Below are positions 44,126 through 53,586 of a stretch of 64,000 nucleotides of DNA, piece by piece. The position numbers and the translations under genes are program-made. Positions within the stretch are counted from its first letter, which is position 1, and the number at the start of each line of letters is the position of its first letter. The stretch lies in NCBI RefSeq assembly GCF_009755605.1, contig NZ_WPNZ01000001.1, forward strand, positions 558,001 through 622,000. Reading direction: 5' to 3'. Below the pieces are notes generated by a model that saw nothing but the letters and a program-made list of their open reading frames with translations, searched no databases and was not told the DNA's origin. Source of the DNA: Streptomyces typhae (GTDB taxonomy: Bacteria; Actinomycetota; Actinomycetes; Streptomycetales; Streptomycetaceae).

Positions 44126-44147
44126 CCGCCCGCCGCGCGGCGGGCGG
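44126..44147. terminator. Terminator downstream of bldM
   Basis: 10-bp stem CCGCCCGCCG (44126-44135) with 44138-44147 and a tight CG loop, between the bldM stop and the sigma gene start. Confidence 0.7.
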
Positions 44148-44175
44148 GAGACACCATGCCCCCGCCGGGGCCCAC

Positions 44176-44787
44176 TCAGCGAACCAGACCCCAGCGGAAG
44201 CCGAGCGCCACCGCGTGCGCCCGGTCCGAGGCACCGAGCTTCTTGAACAGGCGCCTGGCGTGCGTCTTCACCGTGTCCTCGGAGAGGAAGAGCTCGCGGC
44301 CGATCTCGGCGTTGGACCGGCCGTGGCTCATCCCTTCGAGGACCTGGATCTCCCGCGCGGTGAGCGTCGGGGCCGCGCCCATCTCGGCCGAGCGCAGCCG
44401 GCGCGGGGCGAGGCGCCAGGTCGGATCGGCGAGCGCCTGTGTGACGGTCGCGCGCAGCTCGGCGCGCGAGGCGTCCTTGTGCAGATATCCGCGGGCGCCC
44501 GCGGCGACGGCGAGCGCGACGCCGTCGAGGTCCTCGGCGACCGTGAGCATGATGATGCGCGCTCCGGGGTCGGCCGAGAGCAGTCTCCGTACGGTCTCCA
44601 CACCGCCGAGACCGGGCATGCGTACGTCCATCAGAATCAGGTCCGAGCGGTCGGCACCCCAGCGGCGGAGAACCTCCTCGCCGTTGGCCGCTGTCGTCAC
44701 GCGCTCGACGCCGGGCACGGTCGCGACCGCGCGGCGCAGCGCCTCTCGGGCGAGCGGGGAGTCGTCGCAGACGAGGACGGATGTCAT
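44176..44787 (-). CDS. bldM: Orphan response regulator BldM
   Basis: 203 residues, the length of BldM. Receiver domain with the acidic pair in VLVCDDSPLAREAL, Asp in LILMDVRMPGLGG and Lys in GYLHKDASR; the LuxR-type HTH is LTAREIQVLEGMSHGRSNAEIGRELFLSEDTVKTHARRLF in outline. There is no kinase gene near. BldM controls aerial hyphae and sporulation genes, as a homodimer and as a heterodimer with WhiI. A sequence identical to the sigma-BldN promoter consensus lies upstream, and whiD is divergent on the other side, which together make the assignment firm. Confidence 0.95.
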   Translation of the reverse strand: MTSVLVCDDSPLAREALRRAVATVPGVERVTTAANGEEVLRRWGADRSDLILMDVRMPGLGGVETVRRLLSADPGARIIMLTVAEDLDGVALAVAAGARGYLHKDASRAELRATVTQALADPTWRLAPRRLRSAEMGAAPTLTAREIQVLEGMSHGRSNAEIGRELFLSEDTVKTHARRLFKKLGASDRAHAVALGFRWGLVR

Positions 44788-44910
44788 GGCCGTCCTCCGC
44801 AGCTGATGCGCGTCACCTTGAGCCTCCAGGCTGGTACAAGTCGTCACCTGTGCGATTGACGCACTCGGACACCTGCCCGAGCGCTTGTTCTTTCAACCGC
44901 TTCCGCACTC

Positions 44911-44938
44911 TCAACGACGGTCACTCGAAAGAGTTACG
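44911..44938 (-). promoter_or_regulatory. bldM P1, sigma-BldN type promoter
   Basis: Read on the minus strand: CGTAAC (44938-44933), 16-bp spacer, CGTTGA (44916-44911). This is the -35/-10 pair described for the BldN-dependent bldM promoter. The inferred start point near 44905 leaves a leader of about 115 nt. Confidence 0.88.
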
Positions 44939-45160
44939 GGGCAGTCAGGCACCTTCGGCACTCTACGTGAGGGCGCGGACACGGCACAGGCAGCGCGTGC
45001 CAATGCGCCTTCCCGCCGGTCACCGACAGGCCGTCGGCCGCGACGCGCGGGGCGGGTGTGACGTACAGCCCCCAGGACCTATGCCCCATTTAGCGGCTTT
45101 TCTTTCCATTTATTGGTGTCTGCGGCTAGATTCGCAATGAGTCATATTTTCATCTCCTTA

Positions 45161-45178
45161 GACAGTAGATGTACTGTC
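45161..45178. promoter_or_regulatory. Palindrome upstream of whiD
   Basis: GACAGTA-GATG-TACTGTC, 44 bp upstream of the whiD ATG. The perfect 7-bp arms suggest a regulator site; which regulator is unknown. Confidence 0.45.
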
Positions 45179-45222
45179 ATGGGCACCGTATCCGCGTCAG
45201 AACGGCTACCAGGAGACACGCA

Positions 45223-45537
45223 ATGGCAGATTTCTCCCGCCTTCCCGGACCGAACGCAGATCTATGGGACTGGCAGCTCCTCGCGGCCTGTCGCGGGGTG
45301 GACAGCTCACTCTTCTTCCACCCGGAGGGCGAGCGCGGCGCGGCTCGGAGCGCGCGCGAGAACTCGGCCAAAGAGGTCTGCATGCGGTGCCCCGTGCGCG
45401 CGGAGTGCGCAGCGCACGCGCTCGCGGTCCGCGAGCCGTACGGCGTGTGGGGCGGCCTCACCGAGGACGAACGTGAGGAGCTGATGGGCCGCGCCCGCAA
45501 CCGCCTGGTGACGGCGGGCAGCGGCGGCACGTCCTGA
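45223..45537 (+). CDS. whiD: WhiB-like iron-sulfur regulator WhiD
   Basis: 104 residues. The four cluster ligands are present: Cys in AACRGVDSS, then CMRCPVRAEC, and the G[V/I]WGG turn (YGVWGGLTEDER) precedes a basic C-terminus. WhiD binds a [4Fe-4S] cluster and, with the principal sigma factor, acts late in sporulation septation and spore maturation; it is the counterpart of mycobacterial WhiB3. ATG 45223 with AGGAGA upstream. Divergent from bldM, which is its known developmental neighbour in S. coelicolor. Confidence 0.95.
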   Translation: MADFSRLPGPNADLWDWQLLAACRGVDSSLFFHPEGERGAARSARENSAKEVCMRCPVRAECAAHALAVREPYGVWGGLTEDEREELMGRARNRLVTAGSGGTS

Positions 45538-45541
45538 CCTT

Positions 45542-45561
45542 CTGAAGGAACGTTTCTTCAG
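45542..45561. terminator. Hairpin between whiD and the LysR gene
   Basis: CTGAAGGAACGTTTCTTCAG is nearly self-complementary (two G-U pairs as RNA) and lies 4 nt after the whiD stop, between convergent genes. Confidence 0.7.
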
Positions 45562-45656
45562 GGCCGTGGCAGGCCTGCTCGGACAGGCACACGGTTCCCT
45601 GGGCGGGCCGCGACGGCCCGCACGGCCGAGCGCGCCGCCCGGCCCGCGCCGGCCGC

Positions 45657-46553
45657 TCAGCGCGCGGCGGCCCGCGCCAGGTGGTCGAGAGTGGCGGCCA
45701 CCGCAGGCACCTGCGCCAGATCCGGCAGCGTGAGCGCGACGATCTCCCGTCGCACGGGGGGCTCCACCGTGATCGCGCGGGCACCCTTGGGACGTACCGA
45801 CTCGATGGCGAGCTCCGGCAGCACGGCGACGCCGAGACCCGCCCCGACCAGGCCGACCACCGCCGGGTAGTCGTCCGTGGCGAAGTCGATCCGGGGCGCG
45901 AAGCCCGCGCTCTCGCAGACCTCCACGAGCTGACGGCGGCAGCGCGGGCAGCCCGCGATCCAGGAGTCGTCGGCCAGCTCACCGATGGTGACGCTCTCGG
46001 CCTTCGCCAGCGGGTGCTCCTCCGGTACGAGGCCGACGAGCCGGTCGTCGAGGAGGGGCCGCACGACGAGGTCGTCCCACTCCTCCGCGCCCGCTGCCCC
46101 CGCGTACCGGAAGGCGAGCGCCACGTCGCAGTCGCCCTCGCGCAGCATCTCCACCGAGCGCGGCGGCTCGGCCTCCTCCAGGGAGACGCGGGTGCCGGGA
46201 TGCGCGGCGCGCAGGGCGGCGAGCGCGCCCGGGACGAGGCTGGAGGAACCGCTCGGGAAGGAGACGAGGCGGACCCGGCCCGCGCGCAGCCCGGCGATGG
46301 CGGCGACCTCCTCCTCGGCCGCGGTCAGCCCCGCGAGGATGCCCGCGGCGTGCCGGACCAGGGACTCCCCGGCCTGTGTGAGCCGCATCTCGCGGCCGGT
46401 GCGGATGAGCAGCGGCGTGCCCACCGACCCTTCGAGGGCCTTCATCTGCTGGCTGACGGCGGGCTGGGTGCAGCCGAGCTCGCGGGCCGCCGCCGAGAAG
46501 GAGCCGGTGGCGGCCACGGCGCGCAGGACACGGAGATGACGGGCCTCGATCAT
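45657..46553 (-). CDS. LysR-family transcriptional regulator
   Basis: 298 residues. N-terminal winged HTH (LRVLRAVAATGSFSAAARELGCTQPAVSQQMKALE) and a periplasmic-binding-like effector domain (about 90-298) with a CPRCRR motif near residue 225 that could respond to redox or metal. It is divergent from the MOSC gene (91 bp between starts), the usual place for a LysR target, so control of that gene is a reasonable guess. ATG 46553 starts directly with the HTH. Confidence 0.93.
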   Translation of the reverse strand: MIEARHLRVLRAVAATGSFSAAARELGCTQPAVSQQMKALEGSVGTPLLIRTGREMRLTQAGESLVRHAAGILAGLTAAEEEVAAIAGLRAGRVRLVSFPSGSSSLVPGALAALRAAHPGTRVSLEEAEPPRSVEMLREGDCDVALAFRYAGAAGAEEWDDLVVRPLLDDRLVGLVPEEHPLAKAESVTIGELADDSWIAGCPRCRRQLVEVCESAGFAPRIDFATDDYPAVVGLVGAGLGVAVLPELAIESVRPKGARAITVEPPVRREIVALTLPDLAQVPAVAATLDHLARAAAR

Positions 46554-46643
46554 AAGTCGAGCATAAGGGACTCTTGGGAGCGGAGCCCGATATCGCGCGG
46601 AAACTTTGAGGGGAGTTCGTGTCCGCTCGCTTAGCCTGACCGG

Positions 46644-47321
46644 ATGAAGCTTCTCTCCGTGAACGCGGGCCGGGCCAAGGCCGTCGACTACACCGACTCC
46701 CCCGGAGGCCGCACCGGAATCGACAAACAGCCCACCGAAGGCCCCGTCCGCGTCACCGCGCCCGGCCCGAAGGGCACCGGGGGCAGCGGCCTCGCCGGTG
46801 ACACGGTCTGCGACCTGCGCCACCACGGCGGCAACGACCAGGCGGTGTACGCCTTCGCCCGCGAGGACCTCGACGAGTGGGAGCGCCGCCTCGGCCGGAC
46901 GCTCGCCAACGGCGGCTTCGGCGAGAACCTCACGACGTCCGGCGTCGAGGTGAGCGGCGCGCTGATCGGCGAGCGCTGGCGGGTCGGCCCCGACCTGCTC
47001 CTCGAAGTGACCGCCTCCCGCATTCCGTGCCGCACGTTCCAGGGGCACCTGGGCGAGCGGGGCTGGGTGCGGCGTTTCACGCAGGCCGTGCTGCCCGGCG
47101 CCTATCTGCGGGTCGTCGAGCCGGGCACGATCCAGGCGGGCGACCCGGTCGAGATCGTGCACCGCCCCGACCACACGGTCACCGTGTCCCTGCAGTTCCG
47201 GGCCGTGACCACGGAGCGCACCCTGCTGCCCGAGTTGCTCGCCGCCGGTGACGCGCTGCATCCGGAGTCCCGGGAGAAGGCGCTCAAGTTCGTCAAGCAG
47301 CGCCAGGCACAAGGAAGCTGA
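46644..47321 (+). CDS. MOSC domain protein
   Basis: 225 residues. MOSC (MOCO sulfurase C-terminal) domain with the conserved DLRHHGGNDQAVYAFAREDLDEW (about 60-80), the ENLTTSGVEVSGALIGERW strand set and Cys in IPCRTFQGHLG, the putative sulfur carrier. Proteins of the YiiM type handle molybdenum-cofactor-bound substrates such as N-hydroxylated bases. A TAGCCT hexamer ends 6 nt before the ATG, with no ribosome site, so the transcript may be leaderless. Divergent from the LysR gene. Confidence 0.92.
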   Translation: MKLLSVNAGRAKAVDYTDSPGGRTGIDKQPTEGPVRVTAPGPKGTGGSGLAGDTVCDLRHHGGNDQAVYAFAREDLDEWERRLGRTLANGGFGENLTTSGVEVSGALIGERWRVGPDLLLEVTASRIPCRTFQGHLGERGWVRRFTQAVLPGAYLRVVEPGTIQAGDPVEIVHRPDHTVTVSLQFRAVTTERTLLPELLAAGDALHPESREKALKFVKQRQAQGS

Positions 47322-47328
47322 CGACCAC

Positions 47329-47373
47329 TCGGCCCGGCGCACCGCCCACGGGGGCTCCTCGGCGCCGGGCCGA
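47329..47373. terminator. Terminator after the MOSC gene
   Basis: 12-bp stem TCGGCCCGGCGC (47329-47340) with 47362-47373 and a 21-nt loop, 8 nt after the stop. Confidence 0.7.
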
Positions 47374-47411
47374 TGGCAGACGCACGCCCCGGGCCTCACT
47401 AGCCTTGGTCC

Positions 47412-48185
47412 ATGACTACGGCTCTCATCACGGGTTCGACCGCGGGCATCGGCGCTGCCTTCGCGCGCCGCCTCGCCGCCGACGGGCACAACCTCGTCCT
47501 GGTCGCGCGCGACACGAAGCGGCTGCGGGAGCAGGCGACCGAGTTGCACGACCGGCACGGCATCGAGGCGGAGGTCCTCACCGCCGACCTCGCCACGGAG
47601 GACGGCATCGCGGCCGTCGAGGAGCGGCTCGGCCGTCGCCGTGACGGCGTCGACCTGCTCGTCAACAACGCCGGCTTCGGCAACAAGGGCCGCTATCTGG
47701 AGGTCTCCCTCGCCGACGAACTGACGATGCTGAAGGTGCACTGCGAGGCGGTGCTCCGGCTGACGTCCGCGGCGACGGAGGCCATGCGCGAGCGCGGCCG
47801 CGGCGGCGTCGTGAACGTCGCGTCGGTCGCCGCGTTCGTGCCGCGCGGCACGTACGGCGCGTCCAAGGCGTGGGTCGTGCAGTTCACGCAGGGCGCCGCG
47901 CGGGACCTGGCGGGCACCGGGGTGCGGCTGATGGCGCTGTGCCCCGGCTTCGTCCGTACGGAGTTCCACGAGCGGGCCGGCATGGGCACCGACAACATCC
48001 CCAACTGGATGTGGCTCGACGCCGACAAACTGGTCGCAGCGGCCCTCGCCGACCTGGCCCGCGGCAAGTCCCTGTCCGTACCGGACCCGCGGTACAAGGC
48101 CCTGATGGGCGTGGTGAAGGTGACGCCGAGGGCCCTGCTGGGCGGCGTGACGTCCCGTACGGGCCGCAAGTACGGCCCGCAGTAG
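47412..48185 (+). CDS. Short-chain dehydrogenase/reductase
   Basis: 257 residues. Rossmann motif ALITGSTAGIGAAFARRL, the NNAG motif (LLVNNAGFGNKG) and the catalytic Ser-Tyr-Lys in VASVAAFVPRGTYGASKAW. The N-terminal pattern favours NADP(H). Substrate unknown. TAGCCT ends 6 nt before the ATG, as for the MOSC gene upstream, so this may also be a leaderless mRNA. Confidence 0.93.
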   Translation: MTTALITGSTAGIGAAFARRLAADGHNLVLVARDTKRLREQATELHDRHGIEAEVLTADLATEDGIAAVEERLGRRRDGVDLLVNNAGFGNKGRYLEVSLADELTMLKVHCEAVLRLTSAATEAMRERGRGGVVNVASVAAFVPRGTYGASKAWVVQFTQGAARDLAGTGVRLMALCPGFVRTEFHERAGMGTDNIPNWMWLDADKLVAAALADLARGKSLSVPDPRYKALMGVVKVTPRALLGGVTSRTGRKYGPQ

Positions 48186-48200
48186 TCCTCGCGGGGCCCG

Positions 48201-48229
48201 CCCCGAAAGGGGCGCGGGGAACTGCGCGA
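48201..48229. repeat. Dispersed streptomycete element
   Basis: CCCCGAAAGGGGCGCGGGGA followed by ACTGCGCGA. From memory this CCCGAAAGGGGCGCGGGGAACTG element recurs hundreds of times between genes in Streptomyces; here a single copy follows the SDR gene. The 5' part can form a small hairpin. Confidence 0.65.
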
Positions 48230-48297
48230 GGACGGACCACGACCGGCGCCCGGCAACGCGAGCGCACCAGGCAGACGCGAAGCGGAGCACACGCGAA

Positions 48298-48330
48298 AGG
48301 CCCGACCCCCCGCGACGGGAAGTCGGGCCT
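48298..48330. terminator. Hairpin between SDR and groEL1
   Basis: 9-bp stem AGGCCCGAC (48298-48306) with 48322-48330 and a 15-nt loop between convergent genes. Confidence 0.6.
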
Positions 48331-48349
48331 CAGCGACCACTCGGGCCGG

Positions 48350-50045
<1,696 letters not shown>

Positions 50046-50153
50046 TCAGCCCTCTCGGAAACTCGGGTTCAACGGGCTGCGCCCCTCGCCGCCCGGCAAT
50101 CAGCGGGGTGACCAGGGGCGCAGCTCAAAAGAAAAACTGGTGAAGCAGGTGAA

Positions 50154-50462
50154 TTACTTCTCGATGATCGCGAGCACGTCGCGGGCCGAGAGGACGAGGT
50201 ACTCGTCGCCGTTGTACTTCACCTCGGTGCCGCCGTACTTGCTGTAGAGCACGACGTCGCCGACCTTCACGTCGAGCGGCAGGCGCTCACCGTTCTCGAA
50301 ACGGCCCGGTCCCACGGCGAGGACAGCACCCTCCTGGGGCTTCTCCTTCGCGGTGTCGGGAATGACCAGGCCGGAGGCCGTGGTCTGCTCGGCGTCGAGC
50401 GGCTGGACCACGATGCGGTCCTCAAGCGGCTTGATGGCAACCTTGGAGCTGGCGGTCGTCAC
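50154..50462 (-). CDS. groES: Co-chaperonin GroES
   Basis: 102 residues: [36 protein letters not shown] in outline contains the mobile loop, and the C-terminal [35 protein letters not shown] completes the beta-barrel. Start GTG/ATG at 50462 ([11 protein letters not shown]) with GGGGGAGG upstream. Heat-inducible operon with groEL1; two CIRCE operators lie about 100 and 150 bp upstream. Confidence 0.97.
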   Translation of the reverse strand: MTTASSKVAIKPLEDRIVVQPLDAEQTTASGLVIPDTAKEKPQEGAVLAVGPGRFENGERLPLDVKVGDVVLYSKYGGTEVKYNGDEYLVLSARDVLAIIEK

Positions 50463-50561
50463 GATCCGACCTCCCCCTTCGGAGATCTCGCGGGGTTAAC
50501 TGATCTAGAGGTGGCGACCAGGTCGATCCGTCGTCGCGGGTGCCGGACCTGCCCGTCGCTG

Positions 50562-50588
50562 TTGGCACTCTCCAGTGGGGAGTGCCAG
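50562..50588. promoter_or_regulatory. CIRCE element 1 (HrcA operator)
   Basis: TTGGCACTC-9 nt-GAGTGCCAG, one substitution per arm from the CIRCE consensus TTAGCACTC-N9-GAGTGCTAA, about 100 bp upstream of groES. Confidence 0.93.
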
Positions 50589-50608
50589 GCCCGAGACTAG
50601 GACGGCGA

Positions 50609-50635
50609 TTAGCACTCGGTCAAGCGGAGTGCCAA
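50609..50635. promoter_or_regulatory. CIRCE element 2 (HrcA operator)
   Basis: TTAGCACTC-9 nt-GAGTGCCAA, left arm perfect and right arm one substitution. It ends 11 bp before the stop of the adjoining lipoprotein gene. Confidence 0.95.
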
Positions 50636-50645
50636 TGGACGTGGC

Positions 50646-51194
50646 TTACGGGCGAGTGGGACGGGTCCCCGGGAGGGGATTTTCCCGTGCGGGCCCCTCC
50701 GGTGCGCGCGTCTCCGGTGCGCGCGTCTTCGGCACGGGCGCCTCCGGTGCGCGCGTCTTCGGCACGGGCGCCTCCGGTGCGCGCGTCTTCGGCACGCGCG
50801 TCTCCGGGGCGGGACCCGGTGCACCGGTGCCCCTATCCGGCCGTGCGTCCCGACAACGTCCGGGCCCGGCCTCGGGTTCCCCGGTCGCGGGGCTCGCGTA
50901 CGGGCTCGCGTACGGGTCCGTGGCCGGGTCCGGGTCCGGGTGCGGGTCCGGGTCCGTGGGCCCGGATTTCGCGGGCGGCGGAACGGCACCGGGGCGCCCG
51001 GTGCGCGGCGGCGCGGTCGTCCGGCCGCAGGACCGGTCCGGATCCGCCCGCTTCGAGGGCATCTTTTCGGCCGCTTTCCGGCCGAGCCGCTCGATCGGGT
51101 CGACCGACTGCGCGCAACCGGTCAGCAGCAGGGCGGGGGCCAGGACCCCCGCCGCGACGGCTGCCGCCACCCGGCCGCGCGCCGGGCTGCTCAC
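50646..51194 (-). CDS. Pro-rich lipoprotein coupled to a polysaccharide deacetylase
   Basis: 182 residues. Signal ending in the lipobox LLTGC (about residues 23-27), a short helical part (SVDPIERLGRKAAEKM), then a long Pro/Asp/Arg-rich tail with ten-residue repeats KTRAPEAPVP. No folded domain is visible in the tail, so it may be a wall-spanning rod or a poorly conserved protein. GTG 51194 overlaps the TGA of the deacetylase gene (GTGA), so the two are co-translated. The C-terminal half is encoded by 30-bp tandem repeats. Confidence 0.78.
   Translation of the reverse strand: MSSPARGRVAAAVAAGVLAPALLLTGCAQSVDPIERLGRKAAEKMPSKRADPDRSCGRTTAPPRTGRPGAVPPPAKSGPTDPDPHPDPDPATDPYASPYASPATGEPEAGPGRCRDARPDRGTGAPGPAPETRVPKTRAPEAPVPKTRAPEAPVPKTRAPETRAPEGPARENPLPGTRPTRP
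50721..50810. repeat. Three 30-bp tandem repeats in the lipoprotein gene
   Basis: GCGCGTCTTCGGCACGGGCG followed by CCTCCGGTGC repeats at 50721 and 50751; the copy at 50781 is diverged. In frame, giving KTRAPEAPVP repeats. Confidence 0.85.
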
Positions 51195-52138
51195 AAGTAG
51201 TCCTCCAGCCGCGCGATGGCGTACCCCTTGGCCGTGGCCGTCTTCAGGACCGTGCGGACCATGTCGGGCATGGTGCCCTTCCAGTCATCGCGCCCGCGGA
51301 AGTGCGTGAGGATGATGTCGCCCCGGTGCAGGTCCTTGTCCCACTCCCGCCACTCCATGTGGTCCGCGAATCCCTCGGAGGCCCACAGCGGCACCGCCTT
51401 GATGCCGCAGGACTTGGCGGCGCGCAGGGTGTTCCGGTTGTAGTTCCCGTACGGCGGCCGGAACAGTTCGGGCCGCTTGCCGAACCGCTTCTGGATGACG
51501 TCCTGCATCCCGCAGATCTCCCGCCGCTGCTTCTTGTAGGGGAGCCCCGGCAGATAGCGGTGGTTGAGCGTGTGGTTGTTCAGTGCGACGCCGCGGTCCT
51601 GCATCCGCTTGAAGTAGCCGTAGTCCTCCTTGACCAGGTAGTCGCTGAGGAACGCGGTGTACGGGATCTTCAGATCGCTCATCATCCGCAGGAACGCCGG
51701 GCTCTTCTCCGCGCCGTCGTCGACCGTCAGGAAGACGACCTTGTCCTTGGTCGGGATCGTGGTGAACACCGGCGGGAGCTTCTTCTGCCCCTTGACCTCG
51801 AAGCCCTTGCGGGTGGTCAGGCGCGGCTTCACGGCGGGCGCGGGCGGCGCCGCGAGCGGGGTCCGCTTCAGCCCCCAGCGCTTGGCCGCGGCGGCCCGCG
51901 CCGCCTGCCGTGCCCGCAGGCCGTCGGCGTACTCGCGCAGCGCGCGGGCGGGCGGGCCGAGCTCCGGCTGCTGACCGTGCGCGCCGGAGCCGCCCCAGCC
52001 GACGCCGTCGCCCTCGCCGCCGAAGGAGCAGCCGGAGACGATCGTGGTGGCCACGATGGTGGCGCTCAGGACCCCGGCGGCGAGCGTCCCCTTGCGGGAC
52101 TTGCGCCCTGATTGTTCCTTTTGTCGTACTAGTCGCAT
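51191..52138 (-). CDS. Polysaccharide deacetylase (NodB domain), lipoprotein
   Basis: 315 residues. Lipobox IVSGC after a basic signal, a linker, then a NodB homology domain (about 115-315): motif 1 LTVDDGAEKSP with the two Asp, motif 2 NNHTLNHRYL (HxxxH zinc ligands), motif 3 RPPYGNYNRNTL, and the late His in ILTHF. Such enzymes remove N- or O-acetyl groups from wall glycans or other polysaccharides; the substrate is not determined. ATG 52138. It starts 82 bp from the divergent methyltransferase gene and is co-translated with the lipoprotein gene. Confidence 0.93.
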   Translation of the reverse strand: MRLVRQKEQSGRKSRKGTLAAGVLSATIVATTIVSGCSFGGEGDGVGWGGSGAHGQQPELGPPARALREYADGLRARQAARAAAAKRWGLKRTPLAAPPAPAVKPRLTTRKGFEVKGQKKLPPVFTTIPTKDKVVFLTVDDGAEKSPAFLRMMSDLKIPYTAFLSDYLVKEDYGYFKRMQDRGVALNNHTLNHRYLPGLPYKKQRREICGMQDVIQKRFGKRPELFRPPYGNYNRNTLRAAKSCGIKAVPLWASEGFADHMEWREWDKDLHRGDIILTHFRGRDDWKGTMPDMVRTVLKTATAKGYAIARLEDYL

Positions 52139-52220
52139 GGCGCCGGATCCTCGCAGTCCAGCCGCCCCGTACGGCACCGACACCGCCACCGCACGCGCAC
52201 CTTCCTCCGACTGGCCCACA

Positions 52221-53423
52221 ATGGGCGGCGTGAACGATCCGCTTGCCTCCTTCGCCGCGCTCCGCACCGACGAGGGCCGCGCCCTCCTCGCCTCCGTACG
52301 GGACGTCGAACCGAGCCAGGAACTGGCGGTCGCCACCCGGCTGCGCCGCGACCACCCCGCCGGTCTCGTCTCCGCCGCGCTCGCGCAGGCACGGCTCCGG
52401 CAGCGGGCGGTCGTGAAGTTCGGCGCCGCCGACGCCGCCCGGATGTTCTTCACCCCCGGCGGCGTCGAGCAGTCCACCCGCACCTCCGTCGCGACCCACC
52501 GCGCCCGGCGCCTGCGCGGCCTCGGCACCGACGGCGTACGGTCCGTCGCCGACCTCTGCTGCGGCGTCGGCGGCGACGCGATCGCCTTCGCCCGCGCCGG
52601 GATCTCCGTCCTCGCCGTCGACCGTGACCCGCTGACCTGCGCCGTCGCCCGCGCCAACGCCGAGGCCCTCGGTCTCGCCGACCTGATCGAGGTCCGCGAG
52701 GCCGATGTGACCGACGTGGACACCACCCCGTACGACGCCGTCTTCGTCGACCCCGCCCGGCGCGGTGGACGCGGCCGGATCTTCGACCCCGAGGCCTACT
52801 CGCCGCCGCTCTCCTGGGCCGTCGAGACCGCCCGCAAGGCGCCGCGCGCCGCCCTGAAGATCGCCCCCGGCATTCCGCACGACGTCGTCCCCGAAGAGGC
52901 CGAGGCCGAGTGGATCTCCGACGGCGGTGACGTCAAGGAAGCCGTCCTGTGGTTCGGCACCGACACCCCCGCCGCGCACCGGGCCACCCTCCTGCCCGGC
53001 GGCGACTCCCTCGTCTCCGCGCGCGCCGCCATGCTCCCCGACCCCGCCGTCCGGCCCGTCGGCCGCTACCTCTACGAACCCGACGGCGCCGTCATCCGCG
53101 CCCATCTCGTCGCCGAGGTCGCCGCCCGCGTCGGGGGCGGCCTCATCGACGAGACCATCGCCTACGTCACCTCCGACACCGCCGTCTCCACCCCGTACGC
53201 CACCGCCTACGAGATCACCGACCAGCTCCCCTTCAACGTCAAGAGGCTCAAGGCCCTGCTGCGGGAACGAGAGGTCGGCATCCTCACCGTCAAGAAGCGG
53301 GGGTCGGCTGTCGAGCCCGAAGAACTCCGCCGCAAGGTGAAGCCCCGGGGGGCCGGGTCCGCGACCGTCTTCCTGACCCGGGTCGCGGGCGCGCCCACCA
53401 TGCTGGTGGGGCACCCGCGCTGA
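52221..53423 (+). CDS. Class I SAM methyltransferase with THUMP-like region
   Basis: 400 residues. The SAM-binding motif is VADLCCGVGGDAIAFARAG (about 110-130), with VDRDP following and VFVDPARRGGRGR as motif IV, similar to RNA methyltransferases of the RlmA/TrmN-like groups. The N-terminal helical segment and the C-terminal part (ITDQLPFNVKRLKALL, KKRGSAVEPEELRRKV) fit the conserved actinobacterial THUMP-like methyltransferase. ATG 52221 is assumed; GTG 52230 is equally possible, since no good ribosome site is visible for either. Confidence 0.87.
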   Translation: MGGVNDPLASFAALRTDEGRALLASVRDVEPSQELAVATRLRRDHPAGLVSAALAQARLRQRAVVKFGAADAARMFFTPGGVEQSTRTSVATHRARRLRGLGTDGVRSVADLCCGVGGDAIAFARAGISVLAVDRDPLTCAVARANAEALGLADLIEVREADVTDVDTTPYDAVFVDPARRGGRGRIFDPEAYSPPLSWAVETARKAPRAALKIAPGIPHDVVPEEAEAEWISDGGDVKEAVLWFGTDTPAAHRATLLPGGDSLVSARAAMLPDPAVRPVGRYLYEPDGAVIRAHLVAEVAARVGGGLIDETIAYVTSDTAVSTPYATAYEITDQLPFNVKRLKALLREREVGILTVKKRGSAVEPEELRRKVKPRGAGSATVFLTRVAGAPTMLVGHPR

Positions 53424-53460
53424 ATCGACTCCCTCCTGCGACAGTGGTTGGTTGCCCGCA

Positions 53461-53586
53461 CCGAAACGGCGCTCCGCGCCTCGTCCTCAAACGCCGGACG
53501 GGCTTTCTTCCCGCCTCAGCAGCACTGGTCGGGCGCCCCCACCGAAACGGCGCTCCGCGCCCCGTTCTCAAACGCCGGACGGGCTC
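53461..53586. repeat. 81-bp direct duplication carrying two copies of a dispersed element
   Basis: CCGAAACGGCGCTCCGCGCC begins at 53461 and at 53542. Both units continue with the reverse of the element seen at 43251 (TCAAACGCCGGACGGGCT). The sequence following unit 1 (CTCAGCAGCA, 53515-53524) is similar to the 3' codons of the ECF42 gene following unit 2. Confidence 0.85.

Larger units (their letters stand above)
44788..45222. other. Divergent bldM-whiD regulatory region
   Basis: 435 bp containing the bldM P1 promoter (44911-44938, minus strand) and a 7+7 bp palindrome (45161-45178) close to whiD. The part from 45080 to 45180 is unusually AT-rich for this genome. No gene is present. Confidence 0.8.
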
